Assembly: GCA_903897605.1 (NCBI GenBank)
Contig: CAIUCH010000051.1
Location: 1-64,000, forward strand
DNA: 64,000 nucleotides
Reading direction: 5' to 3'
Source of the DNA: an uncultured Alphaproteobacteria bacterium
GTDB taxonomy: Bacteria; Pseudomonadota; Alphaproteobacteria; Micropepsales; Micropepsaceae
Under the pieces are notes generated by a model. That model had not been told where the DNA came from, did no database searches, and was given only the letters and a program-made list of their open reading frames with translations. Shown here piece after piece: positions 46,429 to 56,700 of the stretch (positions are counted from its first letter, which is position 1; the number at the start of each line of letters is the position of its first letter). The position numbers and the translations under genes are program-made.

Positions 46429-47532
46429 TCATTTTAGGGTTCGGACCGAGACCGCCGGGGGCACGGCCTGGGTCTCAACCGAGAAGCGGACGCGGCCGAT
46501 TGCCCTGCCATCGGCGGTGGCAATGTTCACGCGCCATTGCCCCGGTCTGGGCGCACTCTTGCTGGAATAGGCGCGATAACCATCTTCCCTGCCGCCACGG
46601 ATGGTGAAGCGCACGGTCTGCTGCGGCACCCAACTTCCGTTCCTGGGGTCGCGCCATTCCCATTGATGCACGATATTGGTCGCGAGCCGATAGGGCGCGA
46701 AAATGGCGCTGTAGAGATAGAGCTTGTCGTTCACCTGGATATGCTCGACCGGAAAAGTGCCGAACAGCGCTCGCCAGCGCGGCGGCTCGTTCTCGGCGGA
46801 TACCTGGTAATCGCGCCCTGCCCGATCGATGGCGTGATAGACGCCGGCGTCCGACAGCACCAGCGGCAGCGGTGGAAGGATCTTCACAAAATAGAAGGCG
46901 TTGACCAGGGCGGTGATTCCAATCATCCCCGCGGCGATTTGCATGCGCGCGGTGCGATAGCGGTCGTGGCCCAGGACCGCCAGACTCTGTAGATAGAAGA
47001 AGAACACCAGGACCGCGATGGCACCCGATATTAGAAAGGGAACCGTGCCGATCCGCGCGATCACCACCGGCACCAGCAAAATCGCGTAGGAATAAAGCGA
47101 GAAGAAGAACAGCAGCGCCGAAAACACCAGCCGTGCATGATAACGGCGCAGATATTCATTGCCGATGAAAATGCCGGCCATGCACAAAAGGAATGGCCAG
47201 GAGGCACCGATGGCGGCGCTGCGTATATAGAAAACGCAGAAGCCGGACAGCAGGCAGCCGAGGGCGAATTGCGCCACAAAGACCAGGATCGCCCGCGTGC
47301 GATCGGACGGCATTTCGTTATCGGGACGCGATTCCAGGGCGTGAAGCACGGCAATCGCCACACCCGCCACGATCAGGTAAATAATGAAAACCGCCTGCGT
47401 CATCGGCCGGTCAATGCGGCCGAAGGCATAACTGTCAAAGGCGAACCCGCCCGCCAGCGAGATCGCCGACAGATGCCGCTCATGTGCCCGCGCCCAGCTG
47501 ACGGTATGCTCTAGATGTTCAATCGCTCGCAT
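46429..47532 (-). CDS. DUF2914 domain membrane protein
   Basis: The 367-residue protein has about seven membrane helices in the first 220 residues. A soluble C-terminal domain follows (about 245-360: HQWEWRD, SWVPQQTVRFTIRGGREDGY, WRVNIATADGRAIGRVRF), typical of DUF2914. The function of the family is unknown. It lies between the sulfate-activation genes and a capsule-assembly porin on the same strand, so a role in envelope polysaccharide is possible but only by position. Confidence 0.75.
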   Translation of the reverse strand: MRAIEHLEHTVSWARAHERHLSAISLAGGFAFDSYAFGRIDRPMTQAVFIIYLIVAGVAIAVLHALESRPDNEMPSDRTRAILVFVAQFALGCLLSGFCVFYIRSAAIGASWPFLLCMAGIFIGNEYLRRYHARLVFSALLFFFSLYSYAILLVPVVIARIGTVPFLISGAIAVLVFFFYLQSLAVLGHDRYRTARMQIAAGMIGITALVNAFYFVKILPPLPLVLSDAGVYHAIDRAGRDYQVSAENEPPRWRALFGTFPVEHIQVNDKLYLYSAIFAPYRLATNIVHQWEWRDPRNGSWVPQQTVRFTIRGGREDGYRAYSSKSAPRPGQWRVNIATADGRAIGRVRFSVETQAVPPAVSVRTLK

Positions 47533-47626
47533 GGCGCGAAATCATGGCCCAACTTGGCGTTCAGATAACAGCAACGTCTTGGCGGGATTAAGGCAGTTCC
47601 GTCGAAGGTACTCATAATCGAGGTGA

Positions 47627-49093
47627 TTACAGACCCACCCTGAGCCCGACTTCGATTGACGCGGCGAAACCGGAATGGGGCGGCAGCTGATTGTCCTGCA
47701 ACCGTCCCGCCAGATCCAGCTTCATCCAGCGCCATGGTAGGCTGACGCGCGCCTCACCCATGTTGAGGGTGATCGGCACCGGCGAAAGAATATTGGCACC
47801 CAAGGAATGGCTGTTCCCGATATTGGCATGATGAAAGCTCAATTCGTAGAAGCGGCCGCCGGAATCGCTCCAGGCGCCCTGCAGGGACAACAGACGGGAA
47901 TCATCGTCCAGGCTGAAGCCGATGGTCCGCCCGCGATACCGCATGCCGTCGGGCTCGGTGCTGTTGGTGTAGGAGAATCCATAGAGATAATCGCCAAAAC
48001 TGAAGATATTGAGGGTCGAGATGCTGTTGCTATATTCCGCCGTCAACCGCACAGGGGTTCCCCGTGTCGGGGCAAAAATGCTGGCCCCGAACAGATGGCT
48101 GGTGCCCGAATGCGTGAAGGGCGATGAATCTTCGTTCATCAGCTGCATATAAGCCTGGACTGGGACGCCGCCCAAGGTATGACTGTATTTGATGTCGATC
48201 AGCCCTTCATCGTTGGTATTATTCACGTGGAGCGGATCATTCTTTAAACTAAAATAGTCGCGTATCGGCGCGCAGGGATGACCCCGGCCGCAGAATTCCT
48301 CCGTGCGCGCAAGACCGATCTCCAGCCCCGGCGCGGGGTTAAATGTGAATCTCAACGCGTTGTAAAAAGTGTTTGGCTGGAGCCGCGGCCCATCCAGCAA
48401 TCCGACATGGAACTCCAGTTGCCAGGGGCCTAGCCAGCGCAGAACCGGCCAAGTCGAGGCTGACGTATCGAGCCGCTCCATTCCGATCTCGGGCATCGGC
48501 CGAGCATTGTTGGAAAGCGACAAGGCCGATACCCATCCGGGTCCCCACCAGTGGGAAAGATACCCGCCATAAAGTAGAAGCGGTCCGAACTTCTCTGCCA
48601 GATAGGATTGGTCCGGCATCAACTTGGTGCTGTTGCCCCGGAAATTCTGCGCAAAACCGCCCAGCGCCAGCCGCGCCGCGAAGGACTGCGAATTGTAATC
48701 AAGCAGGAACTGGGCCTGGCCATCGCCGCGGCCCATTCCGTCAAAGCCATAAACCACACTGCGGGTACTGGCGGCATCGATATCCAGCGAAGCCGAAAGG
48801 CCTGGCCGGTTTTCGGCGCGAGCCCGGCCTAGGACGCGGGCCGCCGCGGCTCGCACAAAGGCCGGCTGTCCTTTCAGGCTATTGTCCTTGAGGTCCTGGA
48901 CAATGCTCTGCCAGGGCAGCGGCCAATGGGTGGTGATGCCGTCGATTACCCCCGCCGCCGCCAGGATTTCGATGTCGCCACGCAGCTGATTGTCGCCGAC
49001 TTCGGCCCAGGGAGAGGCAAATGACGGTAAGGTGCCAAATAGTATGATCAAGAAGGCCAACCCAAACAGGCAAGCCGAACAGCTTCTATTCAT
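47627..49093 (-). CDS. Capsule assembly Wzi family outer-membrane protein
   Basis: The 488-residue protein has a signal peptide (about 1-27, ending FASP). The conserved N-terminal segment WAEVGDNQLRGDIEILAAAGVI is followed by beta-barrel-like strands, including GPLLLYGGYLSHWWGPGWVS, GLEIGLARTEEF and SVRLTAEY-like stretches. Wzi attaches capsule or exopolysaccharide to the outer membrane. The ATG at 49093 was chosen over a TTG one codon upstream. It belongs with the export genes at 51-59 kb. Confidence 0.82.
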   Translation of the reverse strand: MNRSCSACLFGLAFLIILFGTLPSFASPWAEVGDNQLRGDIEILAAAGVIDGITTHWPLPWQSIVQDLKDNSLKGQPAFVRAAAARVLGRARAENRPGLSASLDIDAASTRSVVYGFDGMGRGDGQAQFLLDYNSQSFAARLALGGFAQNFRGNSTKLMPDQSYLAEKFGPLLLYGGYLSHWWGPGWVSALSLSNNARPMPEIGMERLDTSASTWPVLRWLGPWQLEFHVGLLDGPRLQPNTFYNALRFTFNPAPGLEIGLARTEEFCGRGHPCAPIRDYFSLKNDPLHVNNTNDEGLIDIKYSHTLGGVPVQAYMQLMNEDSSPFTHSGTSHLFGASIFAPTRGTPVRLTAEYSNSISTLNIFSFGDYLYGFSYTNSTEPDGMRYRGRTIGFSLDDDSRLLSLQGAWSDSGGRFYELSFHHANIGNSHSLGANILSPVPITLNMGEARVSLPWRWMKLDLAGRLQDNQLPPHSGFAASIEVGLRVGL

Positions 49094-49163
49094 CAATCGA
49101 GTCCCTTAGGCGCAGGCACCATAAGGAGTTTGACTGGCAGCGAAAACCCCGCAGGCCGGGCTG

Positions 49164-50135
49164 TCAGTTATGGGCTTGGATACAGTCCAGCCCCTTGGTC
49201 ACCAGGGCCGCACAGAGCGCCCTGGAGCGGGTTTGTTCCGTGCCCACTCGCAGTCGGTAGTAACGTCCAGCCCCCGGCAGGTCGACCGCCACGATGCGGG
49301 GAGACAGGCCCTTCAAGGTCTCACCGGCTTGACGCATGGCGCGATCCCAGCCCTCGGACGCTTCGGCTTGGCTACGCCAGGCCCCGAGCTGGACCTGAGC
49401 GACCTGACGGGTCATCGGCATTGGCGCGGACGGAAGCGATACCGCGGAAGCGCCGGCAGCGGGATCGCTTCCGGCGGAGACGTTGGAGGCGCCTGAAGCC
49501 GCAGTCCGTGGTGAAGGTCCGTCTTCACGGCTGGACAGCACCATCAACCGTTCGCTTGCCAAAGTGTAATTGGGGTCGGCGGCGAGCGCCTGGGCATAGA
49601 GTTTCTCGGCGTCCGTCTTGTTGCCCAGCGCTTCGGCGATCTGGGCAAGCCCGAAATAGGAATATTGGCTTTGCGGATTGCCGGCCGCCAGCGACGCCAG
49701 ATAGTCGCGCTGGGCTTCGGGAAAATGACCGCCCCGGCGAAGTGCGTTGGCGCGATCGTTCAAGGCGGCGGTGAATTTCGGCGACAAGGACAAGGCGGCA
49801 CTGTAGTCGTTCACCGCATCGTCAAGCCGGTCCATCCCGTCCAGCAAAAGGCCGCGGTCGAACAAAGCGCGGGCCTGTTCATCGCCGGTGAGGGCGTGGC
49901 TCTCGATTGCCAAAGTGTAATCGGCAAGCGCATCGTCTTTCTGACCAAGCCTTTCGCTGACGCGCCCGCGCGCCATCAATGAACGGTTCCAATCCGGACG
50001 CGAAAGGGTAACTGAAGGCACGGATGCCCGCTCCGCCCGTGCGGGGCCGCACGCAGCACCAGCCAGCAGCAAGACGGTTCCCCAGAAAAGAACCATCGCC
50101 AGCACAGAACCCGTAAGGGAGCCGGATTGTCTCAT
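49164..50135 (-). CDS. Exported TPR and SPOR domain protein
   Basis: The protein has 323 residues. After a signal or anchor segment (about 8-33), several TPR units follow, for example ALFDRGLLLDGMDRLDDAVN and YFGLAQIAEALGNKTDAEKL. A Ser/Ala-rich linker then leads to a C-terminal SPOR-like domain (VAQVQLGAWRSQAEASEGW to RYYRLRVGTEQTRSRALCAA). SPOR domains bind denuded peptidoglycan at division sites. The gene is divergent from galU. The start was set at the ATG just before the hydrophobic segment. Confidence 0.75.
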   Translation of the reverse strand: MRQSGSLTGSVLAMVLFWGTVLLLAGAACGPARAERASVPSVTLSRPDWNRSLMARGRVSERLGQKDDALADYTLAIESHALTGDEQARALFDRGLLLDGMDRLDDAVNDYSAALSLSPKFTAALNDRANALRRGGHFPEAQRDYLASLAAGNPQSQYSYFGLAQIAEALGNKTDAEKLYAQALAADPNYTLASERLMVLSSREDGPSPRTAASGASNVSAGSDPAAGASAVSLPSAPMPMTRQVAQVQLGAWRSQAEASEGWDRAMRQAGETLKGLSPRIVAVDLPGAGRYYRLRVGTEQTRSRALCAALVTKGLDCIQAHN

Positions 50136-50234
50136 CTTCCGCCACGCCCACCGCGGGGTCCGCCCGCATGCCCGCAAACTGGACAATTGTGGCAGCCCCA
50201 TGCCATGAAACAGCCCCTTTCGGAAAGCGTCAAC

Positions 50235-51116
50235 ATGTCTGTCACGAAGCCTGTTCGCAAAGCTGTTTTCCCCGTCGCCGGCATGGGCACGCGCTTCCTG
50301 CCGGCCACCAAGGCGGTCCCCAAGGAGATGCTGCCGGTGGTGGACAAGCCCGTGATCCAATATGCGGTCGAAGAGGCGCGCGAGGCCGGCATCGAACAAT
50401 TCGTCTTCATCACCGGGCGCGGCAAGCACGTGATCGAGGACCATTTCGACCATGCCTATGAGCTGGAATCCCTGCTCGAGGCGCGCGAGAAGACCCAGGA
50501 ACTCGACAGCCTGCTGGAATCCCTGCCCCAGACCGGCTCGGTGGGCTTCATCCGCCAGCAGCAGCCACTGGGCCTCGGCCACGCCGTATGGTGCGCCCGG
50601 CACTTTGTGGGCAACGAACCTTTTGCGGTCCTGCTCCCCGACGATCTGATGGTGGGGACCCCAGGCGCCTTGTCGCAGATGATCCAGGCTTATGACCAAG
50701 TGGGCGGCGGCATCATCGTCGCGGCGGAAGAAAAAACCCGCGAGGAGACCAAGCGTTACGGCGTGGTCGCGCCAGGCACGGTGAAGGGCAATGTCACGGA
50801 AGTCAAAGGCGTGGTGGAAAAGCCCGACCCCGCCAAGGCGCCTTCAAATCTCTGCATCATCGGCCGCTATATCCTGCAGCCCCAAATCTTCGGCGAACTG
50901 GACCGCCAGGAGCGCGGTGCCGGCAATGAAATCCAGTTGACGGATTCCATGGCCAAGATGATCGGACGTATGCCGTTCCATGCCGTCAAGACCGATTGCG
51001 CGCGCTTCGATTGCGGCGACAAGGTGGGTTTTCTTCACGCCAACATCGCGGTCGGACTCTCACGTCCCGATATTGCGCCGTCGCTGCGCACCATTCTCAA
51101 GAACATCACGCCGTGA
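50235..51116 (+). CDS. galU: UTP-glucose-1-phosphate uridylyltransferase
   Basis: The 293-residue enzyme begins RKAVFPVAGMGTRFLPATKA and continues KEMLPVVDKPVIQYAVEEA, LPDDLMVG, VVEKPDPAKAPSNLCIIGRY and FDCGDKVGFLHANI, all typical of GalU. It makes UDP-glucose, the substrate for ugd in this window. The ATG at 50235 was chosen for its GGAAAG ribosome site; an ATG at 50205 is an alternative. A YjbF-like lipoprotein gene follows after ten bases. Confidence 0.96.
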   Translation: MSVTKPVRKAVFPVAGMGTRFLPATKAVPKEMLPVVDKPVIQYAVEEAREAGIEQFVFITGRGKHVIEDHFDHAYELESLLEAREKTQELDSLLESLPQTGSVGFIRQQQPLGLGHAVWCARHFVGNEPFAVLLPDDLMVGTPGALSQMIQAYDQVGGGIIVAAEEKTREETKRYGVVAPGTVKGNVTEVKGVVEKPDPAKAPSNLCIIGRYILQPQIFGELDRQERGAGNEIQLTDSMAKMIGRMPFHAVKTDCARFDCGDKVGFLHANIAVGLSRPDIAPSLRTILKNITP

Positions 51117-51126
51117 GTGAGCCCGC

Positions 51127-51786
51127 GTGAAGCGGTCTGCAATCCTCGCCACATTGTTTCTGCTTGCGGCGTGCAGTTCCTCCGGCACATCCGATTATTC
51201 CCAATTCTATCGGGCATTGCGCCAGGGGGTAAAAGCCGGGTTCGGCAATGGCCGCGTCACCAAAGCGCAGGCCGCCGCCATCCCCTATGCCAGCATGGGT
51301 TACCGGGTGGATGGCGGGGCCGAGCAACTGGTCGTGCTGGCGACTGACGCCAATGGCGAACAATTATGGACCTCGGCGGCGCATGTCGTGATTGTGACGC
51401 GAGCGGGGCGCATTGTCCGCACCGTGGGCCTGGCGCACGATGTTTCGGCCGTGACGCCAAAAACGGGCTCGCAGCTTCCCGCGATCGCCGATGTCCTGAA
51501 AGGCGATGTGACCTATACGCGGCTGGAGGATTTTCCCAATATTCCGGTTTATGGCGCCGCAATCACCTGCAGGAGTTCGCGCAAGGGTGCGCAGACCATC
51601 GTTATCCTGAACCGCGGCGTGCCGACCGTGCGGGTCGATGAGACGTGCCGCAGCGCCGATCTGAAATGGTCCTTTACCGACAGCTACTGGCTTGATCGCG
51701 ATGGCAGGATGGCCTGGCGCAGTATCCAACACCTCGGCTCCAAGGGCGAAATTGTCGAAACCGAAATCCTGCGTCCACCGGGCTAA
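51127..51786 (+). CDS. YjbF/GfcB-like lipoprotein
   Basis: The 219-residue protein starts at a GTG and has a lipoprotein signal (FLLAACSSSG, Cys about 16). The body matches the YjbF/GfcB family: RVTKAQAAAIPYASMGYRVD, LVVLATDANGEQLWTSAAHV and RAGRIVRTVGL. YjbF is part of the E. coli yjbEFGH exopolysaccharide operon and GfcB of group 4 capsule export. Here it follows galU, and a YjbE-like gene is encoded convergently just downstream. Confidence 0.82.
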   Translation: MKRSAILATLFLLAACSSSGTSDYSQFYRALRQGVKAGFGNGRVTKAQAAAIPYASMGYRVDGGAEQLVVLATDANGEQLWTSAAHVVIVTRAGRIVRTVGLAHDVSAVTPKTGSQLPAIADVLKGDVTYTRLEDFPNIPVYGAAITCRSSRKGAQTIVILNRGVPTVRVDETCRSADLKWSFTDSYWLDRDGRMAWRSIQHLGSKGEIVETEILRPPG

Positions 51787-51819
51787 AAAAATTGGGAGAA
51801 CCGCAAGGCTCTCCCAATT
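51785..51819 (-). terminator. Terminator between yjbF-like and yjbE-like genes
   Basis: Perfect 10-base arms AATTGGGAGA (51790-51799) and TCTCCCAATT (51810-51819) enclose a 10-base loop. The minus strand continues into a T-run (A-run 51785-51790 on plus). It sits between two convergent genes. It is a strong terminator for the leftward yjbE-like gene and probably also ends the rightward transcript. Confidence 0.85.
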
Positions 51820-51843
51820 CGAATTCAGATCTTCGCGAACGGC

Positions 51844-52086
51844 CTAGGGATGGGTTCCGGTCGTTGTATTGGTGACAGAACCATTTCCATTGCCGGACGC
51901 CACCAAGGCGATCCCGCCCGCGACGACGCCCACGCCCAGAACAATCAAAAGCGTGTTGTTGGCAGCCTGGGCCTGCTTCACGCCAGCCGACTTGCCGGGA
52001 GCCAGAGGGCCGGCGGCGTTCGTGGCGGCAATGGCGCCCGAAGCAATCAGGCTTGACGCCAGAATGACTGCACCAATAGTCCGCAT
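51844..52086 (-). CDS. YjbE-like small exported protein
   Basis: The 80-residue protein has a signal peptide (about 1-20, ending AIAA), an Ala/Gly-rich middle, a short hydrophobic segment (LLIVLGVGVVAGGIALVA) and a Gly/Asn/Thr-rich tail (SGNGNGSVTNTTTG). This layout, including the Thr-rich end, is like E. coli YjbE of the yjbEFGH exopolysaccharide operon, though the similarity rests on composition more than on fixed residues. A GGAG ribosome site precedes the ATG at 52086. A terminator follows. Confidence 0.65.
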   Translation of the reverse strand: MRTIGAVILASSLIASGAIAATNAAGPLAPGKSAGVKQAQAANNTLLIVLGVGVVAGGIALVASGNGNGSVTNTTTGTHP

Positions 52087-52173
52087 CGAAAACTCCATTA
52101 AAAGTCTGACTGCCCTGGGCTTTTCTACGAACCGAGGCCCCGCCTGTCAATGAATTGAATAGGATCGGGAAGT

Positions 52174-52200
52174 TGCATTTGGCAACAGATTGGCAATGCA
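52174..52200. promoter_or_regulatory. Candidate operator between yjbE-like gene and manC
   Basis: TGCATT (52174-52179) and AATGCA (52195-52200) form inverted arms, and within them TTGGCAA occurs twice in direct order (52179-52185 and 52190-52196, period 11). One-helical-turn periodicity in the spacer of divergent polysaccharide genes suits a transcription-factor site. No factor is known. Confidence 0.35.
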
Positions 52201-52318
52201 CCTCGGCTAAACTTACTGGTCAGGACCGCCTGCGAAGGCCAGGTGTCGCAGGCTCCGCTTTCCTCAACGCGGAACTTTGGTATCTGTTGCATGCCATTTT
52301 TGGCCCCCAGGAAGGTTT

Positions 52319-53734
52319 ATGACCCAGTTGCATCCCGTTATCCTGTCCGGCGGCGTCGGTTCCCGGCTCTGGCCCTTGTCCCGGAGCCTTTTTCCGAAGC
52401 AGTTATTGGCCCTTGCGGGCGACAACAGCCTAATTCAGGACACGGCGCGCCGAGCCACGGGTCCCGCCTTCGCCAAGCCCTTGATCGTCTGCAACGTGGA
52501 ACACCGCTTCCTGATCGCAGAACAGATGCGGGCCGCCGGGATCGTTCCCGAGGCCATTCTGCTGGAACCGTTGGGACGCAATACCGCGCCAGCGGCGGCC
52601 GTGGCGGCCCTGATGCTGGCCGAAAAAGATCCCGACGCAATTTTGCTCCTGATGCCGGCGGATCATGTGGTGCGCGACACGGAGGCGTTCGCCCGGGCGG
52701 TCGATTCGGCCGCTGCAGCTGCAGCGCGAGGTTACCTCGTCACCTTTGGCATCGCTCCCAAGGGGCCGGAAACTGGTTATGGCTATATTCAACGCGGCCA
52801 AGCTCTGGACGAAAATGCGCCAGCTTTTGTGGTTCGCCGCTTTGTCGAAAAGCCCGACCTGGCGACCGCCACGGGCTATATCGAGGCCGGCGATTATTAC
52901 TGGAACAGCGGCATGTTCGCGTTCCAGGCAAGCCGTTTCCTCGTTGAACTGGAACGGCTTGAACCGGAGCTGCTTTCGCAATGCCGGGCAGCCCTCAGCG
53001 CCGGCAAGCAGGATCTCGATTTCTTCCGGCTGGATGCCACGGCGTTCGCAGCCTGCAAATCGATCTCCATCGACTATGCGGTGATGGAACATACCCAAAA
53101 GGCTATCATTGTTCCCGTCGAGATGGGATGGAGCGATATCGGCTCCTGGGAATCTCTTTGGGATGTCTCCAGCAAGGACGAAGCCGGCAATGCCATCAAA
53201 GGCGACGTACTGCATCATGGCGCCCGCAACTCGTATCTGCGAAGCGAGGGGCCCCTAGTCGCGGCCGTGGGTGTCGAGGATCTGGTGGTGGTGGCAACCG
53301 CAGATGCCGTGCTGGTCAGCCGCAAGGACGCTTCGCAGGACGTGAAGAAAATCGTCGAGCAGCTGGAACGCGCCGGCCGCGAACTGCATGTCACCCACCG
53401 CAAGGTCTATCGACCCTGGGGCAGCTATGAGGGGCTCGACATCGGCGACAATTTCCAGGTCAAGCGCATCACCGTCAATCCCGGCGCCAAACTTTCACTG
53501 CAGATGCATCACAAGCGGGCCGAACATTGGGTGGTGGTATCGGGCACCGCGCAAGTTACGTGCGGCGACAAGGTATTCACCCTCAACGAAAATGAATCGA
53601 CCTTCATCCCGCTGGGCGCCAAACATCTGCTGGAGAATATCGGCAGCGAGCCGCTGCATCTCATCGAAGTGCAATCGGGCCATTACCTGGGCGAAGACGA
53701 TATTGTCCGCTTCGAGGACAGCTACGAGCGCTAG
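52319..53734 (+). CDS. manC: Mannose-1-phosphate guanylyltransferase / mannose-6-phosphate isomerase
   Basis: The 471-residue bifunctional enzyme starts at the ATG with a GGAAGG ribosome site. The pyrophosphorylase domain has LSGGVGSRLWPLSRSLFPKQ, LMPADHVV and RFVEKPDLATA. The C-terminal cupin isomerase domain has NPGAKLSLQMHHKRAEHWVV, with metal-binding histidines. It supplies GDP-mannose, the precursor for a GDP-perosamine pathway suggested by the aminotransferase at 62-63 kb. Confidence 0.95.
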   Translation: MTQLHPVILSGGVGSRLWPLSRSLFPKQLLALAGDNSLIQDTARRATGPAFAKPLIVCNVEHRFLIAEQMRAAGIVPEAILLEPLGRNTAPAAAVAALMLAEKDPDAILLLMPADHVVRDTEAFARAVDSAAAAAARGYLVTFGIAPKGPETGYGYIQRGQALDENAPAFVVRRFVEKPDLATATGYIEAGDYYWNSGMFAFQASRFLVELERLEPELLSQCRAALSAGKQDLDFFRLDATAFAACKSISIDYAVMEHTQKAIIVPVEMGWSDIGSWESLWDVSSKDEAGNAIKGDVLHHGARNSYLRSEGPLVAAVGVEDLVVVATADAVLVSRKDASQDVKKIVEQLERAGRELHVTHRKVYRPWGSYEGLDIGDNFQVKRITVNPGAKLSLQMHHKRAEHWVVVSGTAQVTCGDKVFTLNENESTFIPLGAKHLLENIGSEPLHLIEVQSGHYLGEDDIVRFEDSYER

Positions 53735-53737
53735 ACC

Positions 53738-56700
53738 CTAACTTTTGGCAAGGACCGCTAACGATGCCAATGAGACCGCGAACTGGCTGAAGATCGCAGA
53801 GACGTCCAGGATCATCTGGCGCGTGTCCAGCGGCGTTACATCGCGTGGCACGACAACGGCACTCCCCGGCGGAAGACTTTCGGCGTCGAAACTGAGCCAG
53901 GATTTCTGAATGCGGCGCGCTGAGCCGTCGGGTAGCACAATGAAGGTCAAGGATTCATCTGAAGTCGCGGCGTAACCACCGGCTTTCTCGATATAATCAT
54001 TCAGGGTAAGTCCCGGCCGATAGGGGAAACTGCCCGGCTGCATGACCTGACCCAACACCGCGATCGTGCTGGAACGTTGCGGAATGAAGAGAACATCTCC
54101 CGCCTCAAGCAGCGGATCGAGCTCGGGCTTCGACGCAAGAACACTAGGGTCAGCGACAATTGAGACACGTCCCACCGCTTTTTGCGTCCTCAATTCATTC
54201 ACGAAAGCCTGCATCGAAGCAAAGGTACTGGGATCGATCTTATCGTTACCGACTCTGGTCATCGCGATCACGAGCTCATTTTCAATCTCGCTTGCCGCGC
54301 GAAGATAACCCTCATGCTCCGCCGATGCTGCAGTTTTGCGCAGGAACACCGTACCATACGGATAGGCCGTGTTGGTCAACCCTCCCGCCCGTGTCAGCAC
54401 ATCTGAAAGATGTTGACCACGAATAATGGGGTAGGAACCCGCGAAGCGCACCTCGCCTTGAATGGTAACAGATCCAATTCCGACATCTGTAAAAATCTGA
54501 TTGAAGTGCAACGTGTCTCTCGGGCGAACAATGTAGTTCTTCAAAGTCGTCTGACGAAGCTGAAGGGACTGCAGCTGCGTGGCGGCCTTGCCAGTTTGAT
54601 GATCTACCGCCGTGGTGATCAGTTCGACGCCACTTTCATCGGCCCAATTGACTGTACCACCGGCGGCCTGAACCAGATTATTCAGCGCTACGTTTGGACC
54701 AACGAAATAAGATCCAGGACCACGTACGGCGCCATTTAGCCTGACCCGATGCTCAATCAGGAAGTTGATAAGAACGAGCGGATCAACGCCGAGTTGGCGC
54801 ACCAATTCGCCAAAAGTCTTCACTTCACGGTTGGAGGCAAACCCCCCCGCAGCGGCTGGACTGTCCATAAAATTCTGTGCCAATTGCGGTACAGGTCGCT
54901 GAAACCCAGCGCCATTGCCATTTGCGGCACCGGATTCAGATTCCGACGGAAGCGGACCATTCGAGATAACATTAAGCCTATCGGCTTCGGATGTGGCCGT
55001 GCCGTCACTCGCTATCCCGGCGGAGGGTGGTGGAACCGGTACCGTCCCGCTGCCGGCAGTCAAATCTGCGCCTTGTTGCAGCCGCGCCTGAGGACTTGCC
55101 TGATCTTGCCGCTCCATTGCGGCGGCTTGACTACCGGTGCCAAGCGATCCAGGCGCCCGCAGCTCCATCAAGGAAATAATGTCAGCCCGTTGTATGTCGG
55201 CGGGCACACTGGTTAAATCGTCGAGCGCGAATGACAATTCATCGACTTTAGACATGGGAAGTGTGGCGACGGTCTGCGGCATCCCACCCGCGTTCGGTAA
55301 AACAGGCCTTGTCGCAGCAGTGGCGACATTCTGATCTACCAAAGGATTGCGCAGGATTGCTTGATCGGACGCCAGCTTTTCCAGGTAGGACCGCACCACA
55401 CTGGACAATAGTGAAGCTTCGCTTACCGATAATGGCCGGACAAAATCGTCAGTCTGTAGATCCGCATTTTCAGCCCCGTTCAGAACCGCGACGGGCGTGA
55501 AAGCGACCAGCGAACGCAAAAGACTGTTGGGATCCTTACGAACGACAATGCCGAACAAGGTGTAAGGCGAAGGCCCGAGCGCTCCGGGCGCGCGCAGCAT
55601 ATCCGACAGTTTCGCGCCCGTCGCGACGGGATAAGCACCGGCAAGACCGGTGCCGCCCGATAAAGTTGCCTGGCTGACGGTCTGATCGGCACCAAGTTGC
55701 ACAAACAGAATTTCGCTGTCGCGCACTTGACCGGTTTCACCGGTTAATCCGACCAGGTTAGAATTGCCTTGCGCATCAATGCGCAAGACCGACAATCGAT
55801 ATCGGCCTCGCACTTCCTGGCCCCCGGCCAGCAAAAGAAGAGTTCGCACCGGCATACTCGACTGTCCCGCCTGCAATTCAAAGATGCCGGGCTGGCGGAC
55901 GAGTCCTGTCACTACGACAGTCCGGCCCAACGGTGGCACCACAATCCGGTCGCCATCGGCAAGCCGCAGACTGGAAGAAAATCCTCCGCTGGTCAGCACA
56001 CTATAGAGATCAATCGTAAATTCGCGCCCCGCCCGTTGGATGCGGACATTGCGCAGCGAACCCGTCTTCCTCACACCGCCTGATATCAAGATTGCATCTA
56101 CCGCCGAGGAAAGGCCGGTCAATAATCGTTGTCCTGGAATATTAACTTCACCCGAGACAAGTACGTTGATCTGACGCACTCGACTGATAGATACAGATGA
56201 CTCTGTGGCGACATAAGCGCGATGCACCGCGGCTTCCAAGTCCTGCCGGAAACTGCCGAAGCTACGACCGCTTGCTGCAATCGGACCTAACCGCGGTAAT
56301 ATGATCTGGCCGTTACGATTGACTTCAGCGCGTATTTCATTGTTTTCCTGGCCGCGCAAAGACTCAACAATTTGATCACCCGGACCTAGAACGTAATCGT
56401 CCTGGACAGCACCGGTTTGAGGCATAGCGATGCTTCGGCCGCGACCGAGCTGATCATAGCCAAATTGCTCCAACCTTGCGCCGGCACGAGCTGACATGAT
56501 TTGTTCAAGCCGGGAAGAAGGCAGAGGTGGGCCGCTTAGAGCCGGCGCGGTTTGGACGATGACGTTCGATTGGCCATTGCCGGTCAGATCTGTCGTTCCA
56601 TTTATCCCCGGCTGCCCATATTGCTGGCGCAACGCGCTCAACGGATCAGAAGAACTTCCAGAGATCGACTGGGCGTGGCCCGCGCCAGAAAACCCAACAA

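Noticed and set aside
46640-46652. 13-base match (TTCCTGGGGTCGC) to the 3' end of tRNA-Arg, suggestive of an attachment site
   Set aside because: It lies inside the coding sequence of the DUF2914 protein, and the 20 kb between the two copies contains core genes such as recG and mfd. There is no integrase, so it is most likely chance.
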